46,409 nucleotides of DNA, from the IMG/VR virus record IMGVR_UViG_3300047554_001102, positions 1 through 46,409 of that record, one strand, 5' to 3'. The notes beneath the pieces are model-generated. The model was not told the origin of the DNA, made no database searches, and saw only the letters and a list, made by a program, of their open reading frames with translations. The translations under genes and the position numbers were made by a program. Below, piece by piece: positions 22,381 through 30,520 of the stretch. The stretch comes from a virus. Each line of letters opens with the position of its first letter. Position 1 is the first letter of the stretch.

Positions 22381-22534
22381 TATCTAGCCTACTACCAGGA
22401 TGGAATCGGGTAGTGAATAATCAATAACAATCACCCTCCGATTAAGTGTGACTGGTAACACAGCAACATCACTTAAGGCTCGGTAAAAGTTGTAAAGGCT
22501 GTGAGACCCGCCCCTGTCAGGAATGGGGGCTTTT
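22381..22534 (+). ncRNA. Structured leader or small RNA ending in an intrinsic terminator
   Basis: This 188-base gap carries ACTACC (22391-22396) pairing with GGTAGT (22409-22414), AAGTG (22444-22448) pairing with CACTT near 22470, and a terminator GCCCC (22510-22514) with GGGGC (22526-22530) followed by TTTT. It ends about 25 bases before the GTG of an XRE regulator. It could be an attenuating leader or the terminator of the upstream genes; no riboswitch class is recognised. Confidence 0.4.
22510..22534 (+). terminator. Intrinsic terminator before the XRE gene
   Basis: GCCCC and GGGGC arms around TGTCAGGAATG, then TTTTAATT. It ends the rightward transcript of the exonuclease region or attenuates the next gene. 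Confidence 0.6.
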
Positions 22535-22558
22535 AATTATTAATAAGAGGATTTAATC

Positions 22559-22855
22559 GTGTCTAATTTGGCTATTGATAGCGAGGATTGTAATGTTTTT
22601 GATCATCTTGATTCAGTAATTGAAGAAGGCTATGCTCAACGACATAAAAAACTCGCCAAACTAATGCGAGAAACAAGACAAGCCACTGGACTAAAGCAAT
22701 CGGAACTAGCAGAACGATTAGACGTAACCCAGTCTTGGGTGTCAAAAATGGAATCAGGCTCAAACCATACTCTTGACAACCTTGTTGATTACTTTGAAGC
22801 GATGGGTTACAAAGTCAAGTTAACCGTTTATAAGCCAGAAGAGATTGAGCTTTAG
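22559..22855 (+). CDS. XRE-family helix-turn-helix regulator
   Basis: 98 residues, GTG start behind AAGAGGATTTAATC. The helix-turn-helix TGLKQSELAERLDVTQSWVSKMESG lies at about 43-67 and continues into NLVDYFEAMGYKVKLTVY, a form common in antitoxins and small phage regulators. No toxin gene is adjacent; its neighbour is the convergent integrase (stops one base apart). A regulator of integration or of the adjacent genes is plausible. Confidence 0.8.
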   Translation: MSNLAIDSEDCNVFDHLDSVIEEGYAQRHKKLAKLMRETRQATGLKQSELAERLDVTQSWVSKMESGSNHTLDNLVDYFEAMGYKVKLTVYKPEEIEL

Positions 22856-23899
22856 TCAACTTAATTTAGTCATAATTCTATCAAAAGCCTTCTGGTGAGT
22901 ATCATCATCAAGCCATAAATTATACGTTGCGGTATGGACAGTGTGACTATGCCGCATTTGTTTTGCGGCTAATCTACTATCTAGCCCCAATTCAATCGTC
23001 CTTCTGGCCCAACAATGTCTAAGCGCATAGGGCGGAAAGGGGATGTGGTTGCGTTGAAATATTTTGGTGATGCGATCGCCATAGTCCCGATAATATTTTG
23101 CTTTTTGGCAATTAGGTAAACAACAATCAGTCAAATTAAATTTATCAAACCAGTCGGGATAGAAGGGCCAAACTTTCCCCGCCCCCCGTTTGCCCTCGGT
23201 GACATAACAAATTCGATTCTCTACCAGGTAATCCAGATCAACAAAAAATAATTCATGGTTCCGCAAGCCGAATGTTGCCAGCATCCCGTAAGCCCATTTG
23301 CTTGACGGGTATTTAATTTTGTCGTACCACTCCACAATCGCATCATCTGATGGCAATAATCTGGGATTGACTTTACTGGCTGAATAATTCCCCCGCAATA
23401 GCCCAACATCTAAATCTAACCGCAAAAACTTAGCCAACCCACCCAAAATCACACAAGCTTTTTTGCGGGTAGAGGTATTTGGCTTAGTTTTTGTCTCGAT
23501 AAACTCCTGTAACACTTTACTGGTAACGATCTTGTCACTGTCGAACTGGCTTAAAACGGATAAATAATCATGCTCCCATGTGCCTAGGCTTTGAATCGTC
23601 GGTAGATGCTCAATAAAATACTGCTCTTTAAATCGGGCGATCGCATCCTTAAAGGTCAGCTTACAAATACCAGCAGGGGAAGTTTTATCTGGCCAGGTAA
23701 ATGTCCCATCTTCCAATTGAATCGCTAAAACCAACGCCCTATCTTTTGCTTTCTCCCATCCTATCGGGTCACTCGACAACCCTGTTGCTATCCTTTGCTG
23801 GTGTTTATTCTCTTTTCCACTCCCAGGCTTAGGGGGTAATGTAGCGACTAAGTATAACCACCCATTTCTGTCCACTATCGTCACGTTTTTTACTTTCAT
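22856..23899 (-). CDS. int: Tyrosine-family integrase
   Basis: 347 residues. The catalytic domain shows Arg I (GLRNHE, R213), a Lys-containing strand (EGKRGAGKVW), box II LRHCWARR (R294), H317 in MRHSH and the nucleophile in TATYNLW (Y326). The usual first His of box II is Tyr (PPYALRH). The N-terminal 80 residues resemble an arm-binding domain, then a core-binding region. It starts beside attP, as expected of a temperate phage integrase that uses a tRNA gene. Confidence 0.9.
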   Translation of the reverse strand: MKVKNVTIVDRNGWLYLVATLPPKPGSGKENKHQQRIATGLSSDPIGWEKAKDRALVLAIQLEDGTFTWPDKTSPAGICKLTFKDAIARFKEQYFIEHLPTIQSLGTWEHDYLSVLSQFDSDKIVTSKVLQEFIETKTKPNTSTRKKACVILGGLAKFLRLDLDVGLLRGNYSASKVNPRLLPSDDAIVEWYDKIKYPSSKWAYGMLATFGLRNHELFFVDLDYLVENRICYVTEGKRGAGKVWPFYPDWFDKFNLTDCCLPNCQKAKYYRDYGDRITKIFQRNHIPFPPYALRHCWARRTIELGLDSRLAAKQMRHSHTVHTATYNLWLDDDTHQKAFDRIMTKLS

Positions 23900-23926
23900 C
23901 GTGGCTTAAATTTGGCTTAAATCAGG

Positions 23927-23951
23927 GCCAATTGGTAAGGCAGAGGTCTGC
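23927..23951 (+). other. Cys-tRNA 5'-half-like sequence
   Basis: A 25-base segment matching the D arm and first anticodon-stem strand of a cyanobacterial Cys-tRNA (GCCAATTGGTAAGGC followed by AGAGGTCTGC). It is in the opposite orientation to the 3' half at 24047-24090 and diverges right at GGTCTGC, the bases shared by both halves. Confidence 0.6.
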
Positions 23952-24046
23952 TCAGGGCAGAGAATCTGTTACTGACGACAAATAATTTGTTACGGTGACA
24001 TCAATCCGTTACTGATGACAAATAGTGTGTGACTGTACAAAAAAGA

Positions 24047-24090
24047 AGGCGGCACCCGGATTTGAACCGGGGGTGGAGATTTTGCAGACC
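24047..24090 (-). other. Cys-tRNA 3' half (attP core)
   Basis: On the minus strand, GGTCTGCAAAATC contains the GCA anticodon in its CTGCAAA loop, followed by a short variable loop, a complete T arm (CCCGG-TTCAAAT-CCGGG) and acceptor strand TGCCGCC with U73. No 5' acceptor half lies upstream in this orientation, so it is not an intact tRNA gene. Phage attP sites typically carry such a 3' tRNA segment to restore the host gene on integration. Confidence 0.8.
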
Positions 24091-24153
24091 TAAACTCGAC
24101 GACATCTAAATACTGACTATACAGGAGGTTGACAACTCTGTAAATTAATTGGC

Positions 24154-24621
24154 TTAAGTTTGGCCTGGATTTAGCTTTTTAAACATTTCTGCGATAGTTT
24201 TTGCCCATTCCACTTGTTCCCTCATCTTATCAACACTTATCACCATTAGTTTAATAGCCAATGGTGCTATATCCTCTGGTTCGAGGTGCTTTATAACGAT
24301 ACTCTCAATCATGCTTTTGTCTAGGGGTTGTCTCACGGCTTGTTGGTAAGCCTTACTGGCTTCTTTAATGTCTTTAATCTCATCATTTTCAAAATAATAA
24401 TTCAATTCATCAAGGGTGACATTCCACATCTTAGCAATAGTTTTCATGTTGTCCCACTCAGGCGTAGAGGTCTTTTTGGGGCTTGTCATCGTTTGAATAA
24501 AGCCGTGAGAAACCGTATTACCACCTAACTCAGAAAACCACTTTGCCAGTTGTTCTTGGGTCATACCAAGCTCATCTTGCTTATCTACAAATAATTTAAT
24601 TAATTTTTGTCGGTTTAACAT
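24154..24621 (-). CDS. CI-like repressor (XRE helix-turn-helix)
   Basis: About 155 residues from the ATG at 24621 (MLNRQKLIKLFVD). The helix-turn-helix contains MTQEQLAKWFSELGG and GNTVSHGFIQTMTS. The C-terminal half is helical with no LexA-type peptidase motif, so it is unlikely to be self-cleaving. It has a divergent promoter pair with the rightward genes at 24651-24746 and lies next to int and attP. This is the position and size of a lysogeny repressor. The upstream in-frame start would extend past its own promoter. Confidence 0.7.
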   Translation of the reverse strand: MLNRQKLIKLFVDKQDELGMTQEQLAKWFSELGGNTVSHGFIQTMTSPKKTSTPEWDNMKTIAKMWNVTLDELNYYFENDEIKDIKEASKAYQQAVRQPLDKSMIESIVIKHLEPEDIAPLAIKLMVISVDKMREQVEWAKTIAEMFKKLNPGQT

Positions 24622-24650
24622 TTTGATTGTGATTAAAAAGGTGTAATCAA

Positions 24651-24680
24651 TTAATAGCATCGAGTAACATAAATTGGCAA
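24651..24680 (-). promoter_or_regulatory. Promoter of the repressor gene
   Basis: On the minus strand, TTGCCA (24680-24675), an 18-base spacer and TATTAA (24656-24651). The predicted start near 24644 supports the ATG at 24621. A TTGATT/AATCAA dyad (24623-24650) in the leader could be an operator. Confidence 0.55.
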
Positions 24681-24715
24681 GGCTATAAAGCAAAATAGTC
24701 ACTAAAATTGCAAGC

Positions 24716-24746
24716 TTGACAACTCTAGTTAGTTGTGAGATGATAA
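24716..24746 (+). promoter_or_regulatory. Rightward promoter divergent from the repressor
   Basis: TTGACA (24716-24721) and a -10 region around GATGATAAA (24739-24747). ACAACT-CTAGTT-AGTTGT, a perfect palindrome around the AACTCTAGTT dyad, overlaps the spacer, a natural repressor site. Confidence 0.65.
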
Positions 24747-24770
24747 ACTAAAGTTTGGAGAGGATTAATC

Positions 24771-25415
24771 GTGTCAAAACAAAGACATAATAACGATGCC
24801 TACTACACCCACGCTGGGTTGGTTAAGACATTACTGGATAATGTGCCGATTTGTGGTGATGTATGTGAACCCTGTGCGGGGGAGGGGCATATTGCATATC
24901 AGTTACTTAATGTTCCCCTTGATGTGGTTAGTGCAGACATCGATCCCAACGCTGGCTATGCCATGTATGAGGGTGAGGATATGACAAGTCCCGATACATG
25001 GAAAAAGATTCTGTGGGATTTGGATAAAACTGGCTTTGACTGGACAGTAACCAACCCACCCTACCGTCAGCCTGACTGCCAAAAAATTATTGAAAATGCC
25101 TGGGAACATTCAAAAATTGGTGTTGCAATGTTGCTGCGGTTGACTTATTTGGAGCCTTGCGCTTTATCTGCTAAGGATGGGGCTAATTGGCTTGCACGTT
25201 ATCCCGATCGCCCGTTGGGGGATGCCTTTGATGGTCGCGCCCCGTTCCTAAAATCAGCACCACTTTCCCATCTGCTGGTATTTAATCCCCGTCCCCAATT
25301 TCGCACCGATACTAAGGGGACTGATAACACAACCGTTGCTTGGTTTGTCTGGCAAAAAGAGTGGGCTGATAACACTCAAATTAAATTTATTACGGATTGG
25401 AAAACCAATGTTTAA
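24771..25415 (+). CDS. DNA N6-adenine methyltransferase-like protein
   Basis: 214 residues, GTG start behind GAGAGGATTAATC. The SAM motif is CEPCAGEGHIA (about 32-42) and the catalytic motif NPPY lies at 95-98 (TVTNPPYRQP), typical of N6-adenine methyltransferases. No specificity domain is obvious, so it may be a small phage methyltransferase of relaxed specificity. It is the first gene after the promoter opposite the repressor, so it is probably an early gene. Confidence 0.85.
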   Translation: MSKQRHNNDAYYTHAGLVKTLLDNVPICGDVCEPCAGEGHIAYQLLNVPLDVVSADIDPNAGYAMYEGEDMTSPDTWKKILWDLDKTGFDWTVTNPPYRQPDCQKIIENAWEHSKIGVAMLLRLTYLEPCALSAKDGANWLARYPDRPLGDAFDGRAPFLKSAPLSHLLVFNPRPQFRTDTKGTDNTTVAWFVWQKEWADNTQIKFITDWKTNV

Positions 25416-25842
25416 GAACTGTACGTTTAATATCAATATCTTGCCTGATGATAAGCACCAGCAAGACGAATTGCCTACCCATGTTAAGTTTGATAGCTTT
25501 TGGCGCAACCAACAAGATGACATTAACTGTTTATTAAAAGAACTGCATTTAGTTGAGGGGGCTGATTATTATTGGGAGGATTATCGTCTAATTGGCAGGG
25601 TTGAGTTATGGGTTATGCCTACTTGCTTTGGGCAGGTCTATAATGCAATTCAGACATCGGCGGATGTTGAAAAAGAGCCTTTATCAGCTATCCATATATC
25701 GAGTGCATTAGGTATAGAAGATAATGAACTTCTTACTCAATCTATTTATGATTGTTTATCAAAACATAAAACCATTTTTATTGAGTTTGATAAACCCAAT
25801 GACATAGTGTACATCTACAAGGTAAATCAAAATGCAAATTAA
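25408..25842 (+). CDS. Hypothetical protein (144 aa)
   Basis: Starts MFKNCTFNINILPDDK, overlapping the methyltransferase stop by eight bases; an upstream in-frame start would lie deep in that gene. A mixed alpha/beta acidic protein with a Trp-rich centre (FDSFWRNQQDD, YYWEDYRLIG). It overlaps the start of the SSB gene by 11 bases, so the three genes form a coupled operon. No family recognised. Confidence 0.65.
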   Translation: MFKNCTFNINILPDDKHQQDELPTHVKFDSFWRNQQDDINCLLKELHLVEGADYYWEDYRLIGRVELWVMPTCFGQVYNAIQTSADVEKEPLSAIHISSALGIEDNELLTQSIYDCLSKHKTIFIEFDKPNDIVYIYKVNQNAN

Positions 25843-26197
25843 CACAGTAAACTTGGTGGGTCGGTTAGGGCGTGACCCAGAAATTAAATGGTTTGAATCG
25901 GGCAAAAACAATGCCACGTTTAGCATCGCTGTTAACAACCCATTCAACAAAGATCAAGCCGATTGGTTCAATGTTGAGGTGTGGGGGAAGCCAGCCGAAG
26001 TCGTTGCTACTTACTGCAAAAAAGGCTCTCTAATTGGCTTGACAGGCCATGTCAAAATTGATCATTGGAACGACAAAAATACTGGTGCTGCTCGTTCTAA
26101 ACCAGTGATTAATGCTGACAACATCTATCTTCTGGGTGGCAAACAAGACCAGCAACAGGCACAACAAACTGACAACGATCAGGAGATTAATTTTTAA
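25832..26197 (+). CDS. ssb: Single-stranded DNA-binding protein
   Basis: 121 residues with the OB-fold pattern MQINTVNLVGRLGRDPEIKW, ADWFNVEVWGKPAEVV and LIGLTGHVKIDHW, and an acidic tail ending DQEINF in place of the usual DDDIPF. It binds single-stranded DNA during replication and recombination. A second OB-fold protein is encoded two genes downstream. Confidence 0.9.
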   Translation: MQINTVNLVGRLGRDPEIKWFESGKNNATFSIAVNNPFNKDQADWFNVEVWGKPAEVVATYCKKGSLIGLTGHVKIDHWNDKNTGAARSKPVINADNIYLLGGKQDQQQAQQTDNDQEINF

Positions 26198-26199
26198 TT

Positions 26200-26730
26200 A
26201 TGAACAATTCACTTTATAGCATTAGTAATGAATTGTCAGAATTTGACCAAGCTATTAGTGAGGTGATGGATTCTGATGATTATACCCCCGAACAAAAAGA
26301 TGAGATAACATCTGTTATTTTCGCCAACTATCTGTCAGTTGAAGAACGGTTTGATGAGCGTGTAGATTTTCTGGCGGCTGATAGCAAACGACTAAAAGCC
26401 CAAGCCGATGCTTGCAAGGCGGAAGCCAAACGAATCAGTCAAATTGCCGCAACTTATGAGGCACAAGCTGAACGCAACCGCCAAGTAATTCTTGATGCCA
26501 TGCAACAGCATAATAAATCAAAGGTTGAGGGTACTTTTTGCAAGTTATCTATTCGCAAAAATGCCCCTAAGTTGGTTATTGATTTACCTATTGATAAACT
26601 GCCAACTCTTTTTGTCAATGAAAAGATTATCAAGGAAGTTGATAAAGAAGCCATCAAAGAACACTTAGCGGCTCGACCTGAGACGCATATCGCTCACTAC
26701 GAACAAACTCAATCATTGGTAATTAAATGA
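26200..26730 (+). CDS. Siphovirus Gp157-like protein
   Basis: 176 residues. A central coiled coil (DFLAADSKRLKAQADACKAE onward) is followed by the conserved C-terminal part with GTFCKLSIRKNAPKLVI and LPTLFVNE, then AIKEHLAA. This is the Gp157 family of siphoviruses, present near replication and recombination genes; its exact role is unsettled. It lies between the two SSB-like genes. Confidence 0.85.
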   Translation: MNNSLYSISNELSEFDQAISEVMDSDDYTPEQKDEITSVIFANYLSVEERFDERVDFLAADSKRLKAQADACKAEAKRISQIAATYEAQAERNRQVILDAMQQHNKSKVEGTFCKLSIRKNAPKLVIDLPIDKLPTLFVNEKIIKEVDKEAIKEHLAARPETHIAHYEQTQSLVIK

Positions 26731-27014
26731 ACAACACAATTTTAAGTGGTGAACTGGGTCAAAATCCCACTATTAAAGATGCTGGTAGTAGTCAAGTCGC
26801 AAATTCCTTTTTAATCTTCACCAACTTTAAGGGCCAACCCGAACGCATGAAGATTGCAGCATGGGGGAATCAAGCCACCGAACTGCAAAAATACCAGCAG
26901 GGGGCAATGCTAATTCTGGAAGGTCGCTATAAGGTGATCGAACAGCAAAAAGAGGGCTATAAAGAGCAAGCCCTAGAACTCAACGTATCTAAAATTCATG
27001 GGGTGAACGTATAA
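26727..27014 (+). CDS. Second SSB-like OB-fold protein
   Basis: 95 residues: MNNTILSGELGQNPTIKD, MKIAAWGNQATEL, GAMLILEGRYKVIEQ, which keep the OB-fold strand order of SSB but lack an acidic tail. It overlaps Gp157 by four bases. Without a tail it would not recruit partners as the first SSB does; it may be a recombination mediator or a short SSB variant. An ACCAGC motif lies near 26891. Confidence 0.7.
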   Translation: MNNTILSGELGQNPTIKDAGSSQVANSFLIFTNFKGQPERMKIAAWGNQATELQKYQQGAMLILEGRYKVIEQQKEGYKEQALELNVSKIHGVNV

Positions 27015-27220
27015 TGCCAAATTCAAACCCACCCCCGTCACCCCCACCACAGACACCAAGCAAGCTACAACGCAACGAATTACACTTTCAACTTTACAAA
27101 GCCTCACTGACGGGTACCTTGGCTAATCCAAGTATCAACGGTTTTCCCGACTTTATAGCCAGGATGGCTTTTAAACAAGCTGATGCGGCTCTGGCTGAGT
27201 GGGAGAAAAACCAAATTTAG
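27014..27220 (+). CDS. Small proline-rich hypothetical protein (68 aa)
   Basis: MPNSNPPPSPPPQTPSKLQ then a helical part (QLYKASLTGTLANPSINGF, AFKQADAALAEWEKN). The ATG overlaps the preceding stop by one base. A disordered Pro-rich head with a short helical body suggests a protein-protein adapter. No family recognised. Confidence 0.6.
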   Translation: MPNSNPPPSPPPQTPSKLQRNELHFQLYKASLTGTLANPSINGFPDFIARMAFKQADAALAEWEKNQI

Positions 27221-27250
27221 TTAGCCGACTACCAACAGGACTAAGATCGA

Positions 27251-27276
27251 GGGGGGAGATTACCCCCTTATTTTTT
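27251..27276 (+). terminator. Intrinsic terminator or attenuator before the primase-helicase
   Basis: A run of six G (27251-27256), loop AGATTA and CCCCC (27263-27267), followed by TTATTTTTT. It lies 17 bases before the primase ATG, so it could attenuate rather than end transcription. Confidence 0.6.
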
Positions 27277-27292
27277 ACTCGCTATACAAACT

Positions 27293-30229
27293 ATGAACAA
27301 CCACCAAGCATTGATAGAAGGGCTACTGACGCTACATAAATACGCCCCTGATGCGTGGGTTTATCCCTGCGATGCTCAAAAAATGCCAGCAGCTTATCAT
27401 CGTGGCGCACCAGACCGACACATTATTCCCTCCGACCTGGCCAAGGCTCTCAAAAAGGGTGAACTGATACTGCCCTGTCCTGTTAAGGGGGATAAAGCTT
27501 TAAGCAAAAATGAGAACGTCATTCCCGACACCACTGGCTTTAAACTTCTCACTGGCCGCAAGTTTAGTTATCAATGCCAGCAAGTTGTCCTAATTGCCAT
27601 TGATGTTGATGGGGATGAGGCAAGGGAGACACTTAATGTTCTGCGGGGCGATCGCCCACTTCCCGCTACAGTCACATGGGGGTCGGGAAAGCCTGGGCGT
27701 TGCACCTATCTCTACTATTTCTCTGCTGGTGCTATTAAAGAGACTCTTAAGAATAAGTCTTTGGGCATTAAGGATGGTCGAGTCGCTAAGGTTAATGGGG
27801 GGAAGTTAGAGATCATTGCTAACTGGCCTGGGGTGGTTGTTCCACCGTCGGCTCACTCGGAAACAGACGGCTATACATTTTGGGAGGGTCGATCATTTAG
27901 CGAAACGGCGATCGCCGAATTGCCCGACTATTTTGTGAGTTATCTGTGGGAAGAAAAACGGGTTAAGTCGCTTGATGACATCAAGTTACCCGTAGATGCA
28001 ACCATTCCACTAATTGAGTGCTGTTCTAAAGATGTTCGGAATATGGTCGAGAGTGGTGTTCCTGAAGGTTCAGGACATAACGATCAAGCCATTATTGTTG
28101 CATTAGAATTGGTGGCAGTTCAACGTTACCTTGATTACTTAGGACAGACCTATGACTTTAATGCAGAGCATTATTTTGGCTTGTTTTTGTCTGCCAGCAA
28201 TGTAGATGGTCAACGTGCTGAAAATCGCATTGAGTGGGCTAAAAAGAAAGGTGTTATTGAGCCAGCTTGCAAGCAGGAAGGTGTCAATAATTGTATTCGT
28301 GGCTGGTATTGGCGGGAAATCTTAAAATTTGACCCAGTGCAGTCACAATTAACACCAGCCAGCAAAAATAAGGCAATTACCCCAGAACAACAAACTAATA
28401 TCTGGGAACAATTAAAAGCACTCTATCACAGTCAAAATTCTATACAGGATATAGAGCTAGGGATCGCTAAAATAGCGTCTGAAAACAGTCGCCAACGCTC
28501 TGAGATTGAACGTCTCTATCAATCAGTTAGCAAGTCCTTAGAACAGGATTTAGTTAAAGATTTAGCCCAAGAAGATTTTAAAGAGTTTCAATTAAATACC
28601 AACCTTTTAATTGATATTGCCGACATCCTACCCCCCGACTTAGCAGTAGAGTTAAAACGCAAAGCCAAAAACCGTTTTCATCCCCTACGTTATTTGGCTT
28701 ATTTATGGCCAGCTTGTGGAACATTAGTCGGCGCGAAAGCCCATGTAGTTGATCCTCGCGCCTCAGATTGGCAATCTTATTTTATTTTTTATTGTATTGA
28801 TATGGGACTTAAGGGGGATGGAAAAACACCAGCAGGGAACAGCATCATGTATTACTTGCTAAACAAGGTAATAGAAGCTGATCAGGAATGGGTAAGACTT
28901 CAAACCCAACTAAAGAATTTAAAACGGGCGTGGAAGCGAATGACCGTATTAGAACGTGAACATAACGCTGGTGATGCTAATTTTGATCCAGACGCTTTTG
29001 AGGATAGCATTGATGCAAAGAAAAAATGGGTTTTTAATAATCCCACTGTGCCAGCCGTATTAAAGTTTTTATCTGAACAAGATATTTGGCACTCTGCTAT
29101 TTTATTTAATGATGAACTTGCCAGTTTAATCAAAGGTTTTAACCAGTATAGTAAGGGGGATGGTAATGATAAGGAATACTGGTTGCAAGCTTTTAATGGT
29201 CGTTCCTACTACGGCAGTGAGCGCGTAACGGAGGGCAAAACCCACCAGTTACGGGGTCAGTTAATGCAGATCGCGGGGGGGATGCAACCTGACGTTTTCC
29301 GACAGCATTTATCTTTAGCAAAAAATCAGGATGGTTTAACAGACCGCTTTCTAATTTGCGATCCACCAGAGATTGATGTGCCGATGCGAATGGACTTTGT
29401 TGAGACAAACCATGTGGCTATGCTTAACAAGATTTTTCAGTCGCTAGAGTCAATACCCATTGATAAAGAACGTTTTAATTCTTACCCTATTTACTTTGAA
29501 TCAGAAGCGGCTAAGTATTGGGAGAAGTGTTGGGTAAGACTTAATCAATTAAAAGCTGAGAACCGAATTAAAAACCCAAACTTTAGCGGTTATTGTGCAA
29601 AACTAATCACATATTTTCCCCGTCTTGCTGGTATTCTTTCCCTGATTTGGCAAGCGCATTATCGGGATGAGGATGAACAATTTATACCAGCAAAGATACC
29701 TTTACATATTGCAGAAAAAACTTGGTCTTTGATCTGTTTTTACGCAACTCAATATGTCAAAGCCGCCGCTATGTCGGATGAATCTGCTAACCCACTCAGT
29801 AAATTAATGCTTGATATTTGGGGCGTGGTCGAACGTGACCGTGCTATCACCCCCAGGCAAGTTATTCAGTATTTTGGTAGTCGCAATGTTGGGCAAAAAT
29901 TTGATTCTGCTTTTGCCAAAAGTCAGTTACAAGCATTAGCTGATAATGGCTATGGAATTATTGAGCAAACTAAGGGGGGAAGTGTACGACTCGTTCATAA
30001 AGAACCATCTGTCGCGGAACAATCTGTTTTCCAATTACCAGAAATCCCCCAACAATTAACTAAAGGCTGTGCAGCCAAGGTCTTATCTCCCAACTATGGG
30101 GTTGAGGTAGATAGCGTTTGTTTCGTGTTTGAACTTGACCACGATAACGACATTGCCCAGGTGATGTTAGAGGGGATAGATGACCCAGTCCCCATTCCAT
30201 TTAGGCACTTGGCAAAGCAAGATCAGTAG
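27293..30229 (+). CDS. Primase-helicase (DUF3987 with N-terminal prim-pol-like region)
   Basis: 978 residues. The N-terminal half carries a primase-polymerase-like region (IAIDVDGDEARE near 103, then KLEIIANWPGVVVPPS). The DUF3987 helicase core begins about residue 470, with Walker A-like MGLKGDGKTPAG near 507. The C-terminus contains ITPRQVIQYFGSRNVGQKF (about 852-870), a module also present in the small protein at 4258-4638. These proteins prime and unwind during phage or plasmid replication. ACCAGC motifs occur inside near 28828, 29631 and 29683. Confidence 0.85.
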   Translation: MNNHQALIEGLLTLHKYAPDAWVYPCDAQKMPAAYHRGAPDRHIIPSDLAKALKKGELILPCPVKGDKALSKNENVIPDTTGFKLLTGRKFSYQCQQVVLIAIDVDGDEARETLNVLRGDRPLPATVTWGSGKPGRCTYLYYFSAGAIKETLKNKSLGIKDGRVAKVNGGKLEIIANWPGVVVPPSAHSETDGYTFWEGRSFSETAIAELPDYFVSYLWEEKRVKSLDDIKLPVDATIPLIECCSKDVRNMVESGVPEGSGHNDQAIIVALELVAVQRYLDYLGQTYDFNAEHYFGLFLSASNVDGQRAENRIEWAKKKGVIEPACKQEGVNNCIRGWYWREILKFDPVQSQLTPASKNKAITPEQQTNIWEQLKALYHSQNSIQDIELGIAKIASENSRQRSEIERLYQSVSKSLEQDLVKDLAQEDFKEFQLNTNLLIDIADILPPDLAVELKRKAKNRFHPLRYLAYLWPACGTLVGAKAHVVDPRASDWQSYFIFYCIDMGLKGDGKTPAGNSIMYYLLNKVIEADQEWVRLQTQLKNLKRAWKRMTVLEREHNAGDANFDPDAFEDSIDAKKKWVFNNPTVPAVLKFLSEQDIWHSAILFNDELASLIKGFNQYSKGDGNDKEYWLQAFNGRSYYGSERVTEGKTHQLRGQLMQIAGGMQPDVFRQHLSLAKNQDGLTDRFLICDPPEIDVPMRMDFVETNHVAMLNKIFQSLESIPIDKERFNSYPIYFESEAAKYWEKCWVRLNQLKAENRIKNPNFSGYCAKLITYFPRLAGILSLIWQAHYRDEDEQFIPAKIPLHIAEKTWSLICFYATQYVKAAAMSDESANPLSKLMLDIWGVVERDRAITPRQVIQYFGSRNVGQKFDSAFAKSQLQALADNGYGIIEQTKGGSVRLVHKEPSVAEQSVFQLPEIPQQLTKGCAAKVLSPNYGVEVDSVCFVFELDHDNDIAQVMLEGIDDPVPIPFRHLAKQDQ

Positions 30230-30230
30230 C

Positions 30231-30259
30231 TTGACAACTCAAGTTAGTTATGTTTTAAT
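30231..30259 (+). promoter_or_regulatory. Rightward promoter after the primase gene
   Basis: TTGACA (30231-30236), a 17-base spacer and TTTAAT (30254-30259). The dyad AACTCAAGTT follows the -35 box. It drives the cluster of small genes starting at 30296. Confidence 0.7.
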
Positions 30260-30295
30260 TGTTGATAGTTACTTTTAAATAAAGGTCTTTTAATC

Positions 30296-30520
30296 GTGTG
30301 TATTAAAGCTTTCAAAGACTTATTGCCTGGTGATTGTGTTTTGTTAGTTTATCCAAATAACACAAGTAGAATGGCCATCGTAGTAAAAAAACCAGACTTT
30401 TATTTTGGGGATTGCTTATTGCAAGACAATGGTGAGTTTTTTGGCGTTATTCGCAACAAAAACTTTCAACTACCTGTTTATGCCCAATCGGAGGTATATC
30501 GTGACATTAATCGCCCTTAA
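30296..30520 (+). CDS. Small hypothetical protein (74 aa)
   Basis: GTG start behind TCTTTTAATC, encoding MCIKAFKDLLPGDCVLLVYPNN. A beta-rich protein that may adopt a small barrel fold. First gene after the promoter at 30231. No family recognised. Confidence 0.65.
   Translation: MCIKAFKDLLPGDCVLLVYPNNTSRMAIVVKKPDFYFGDCLLQDNGEFFGVIRNKNFQLPVYAQSEVYRDINRP

Larger units (their letters stand above)
23901..24170. other. attP region with split Cys-tRNA sequences and arm-type repeats
   Basis: Contents: GGCTTAAAT repeats at 23903-23922 with a related GGCTTAAGTTTGG near 24152; a Cys-tRNA-like 5' half on the plus strand (23927-23951: D arm and start of the anticodon arm); repeats of GTTACTGAYGACA (near 23968, 24007, with GTTACGGTGACA near 23991); and the 3' half of a Cys-tRNA on the minus strand. 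The repeats look like integrase arm sites flanking a tRNA-derived core, as in attP sites of tRNA-targeting phages. Confidence 0.7.

Noticed and set aside
22559-22855. Toxin-antitoxin module
   Set aside because: The XRE protein resembles antitoxins but no toxin-like gene is adjacent; the neighbours are a terminator and the integrase.
24047-24090. A complete Cys-tRNA gene
   Set aside because: Only the 3' half is present; no matching 5' acceptor strand lies upstream on the same strand, so it is treated as attP.
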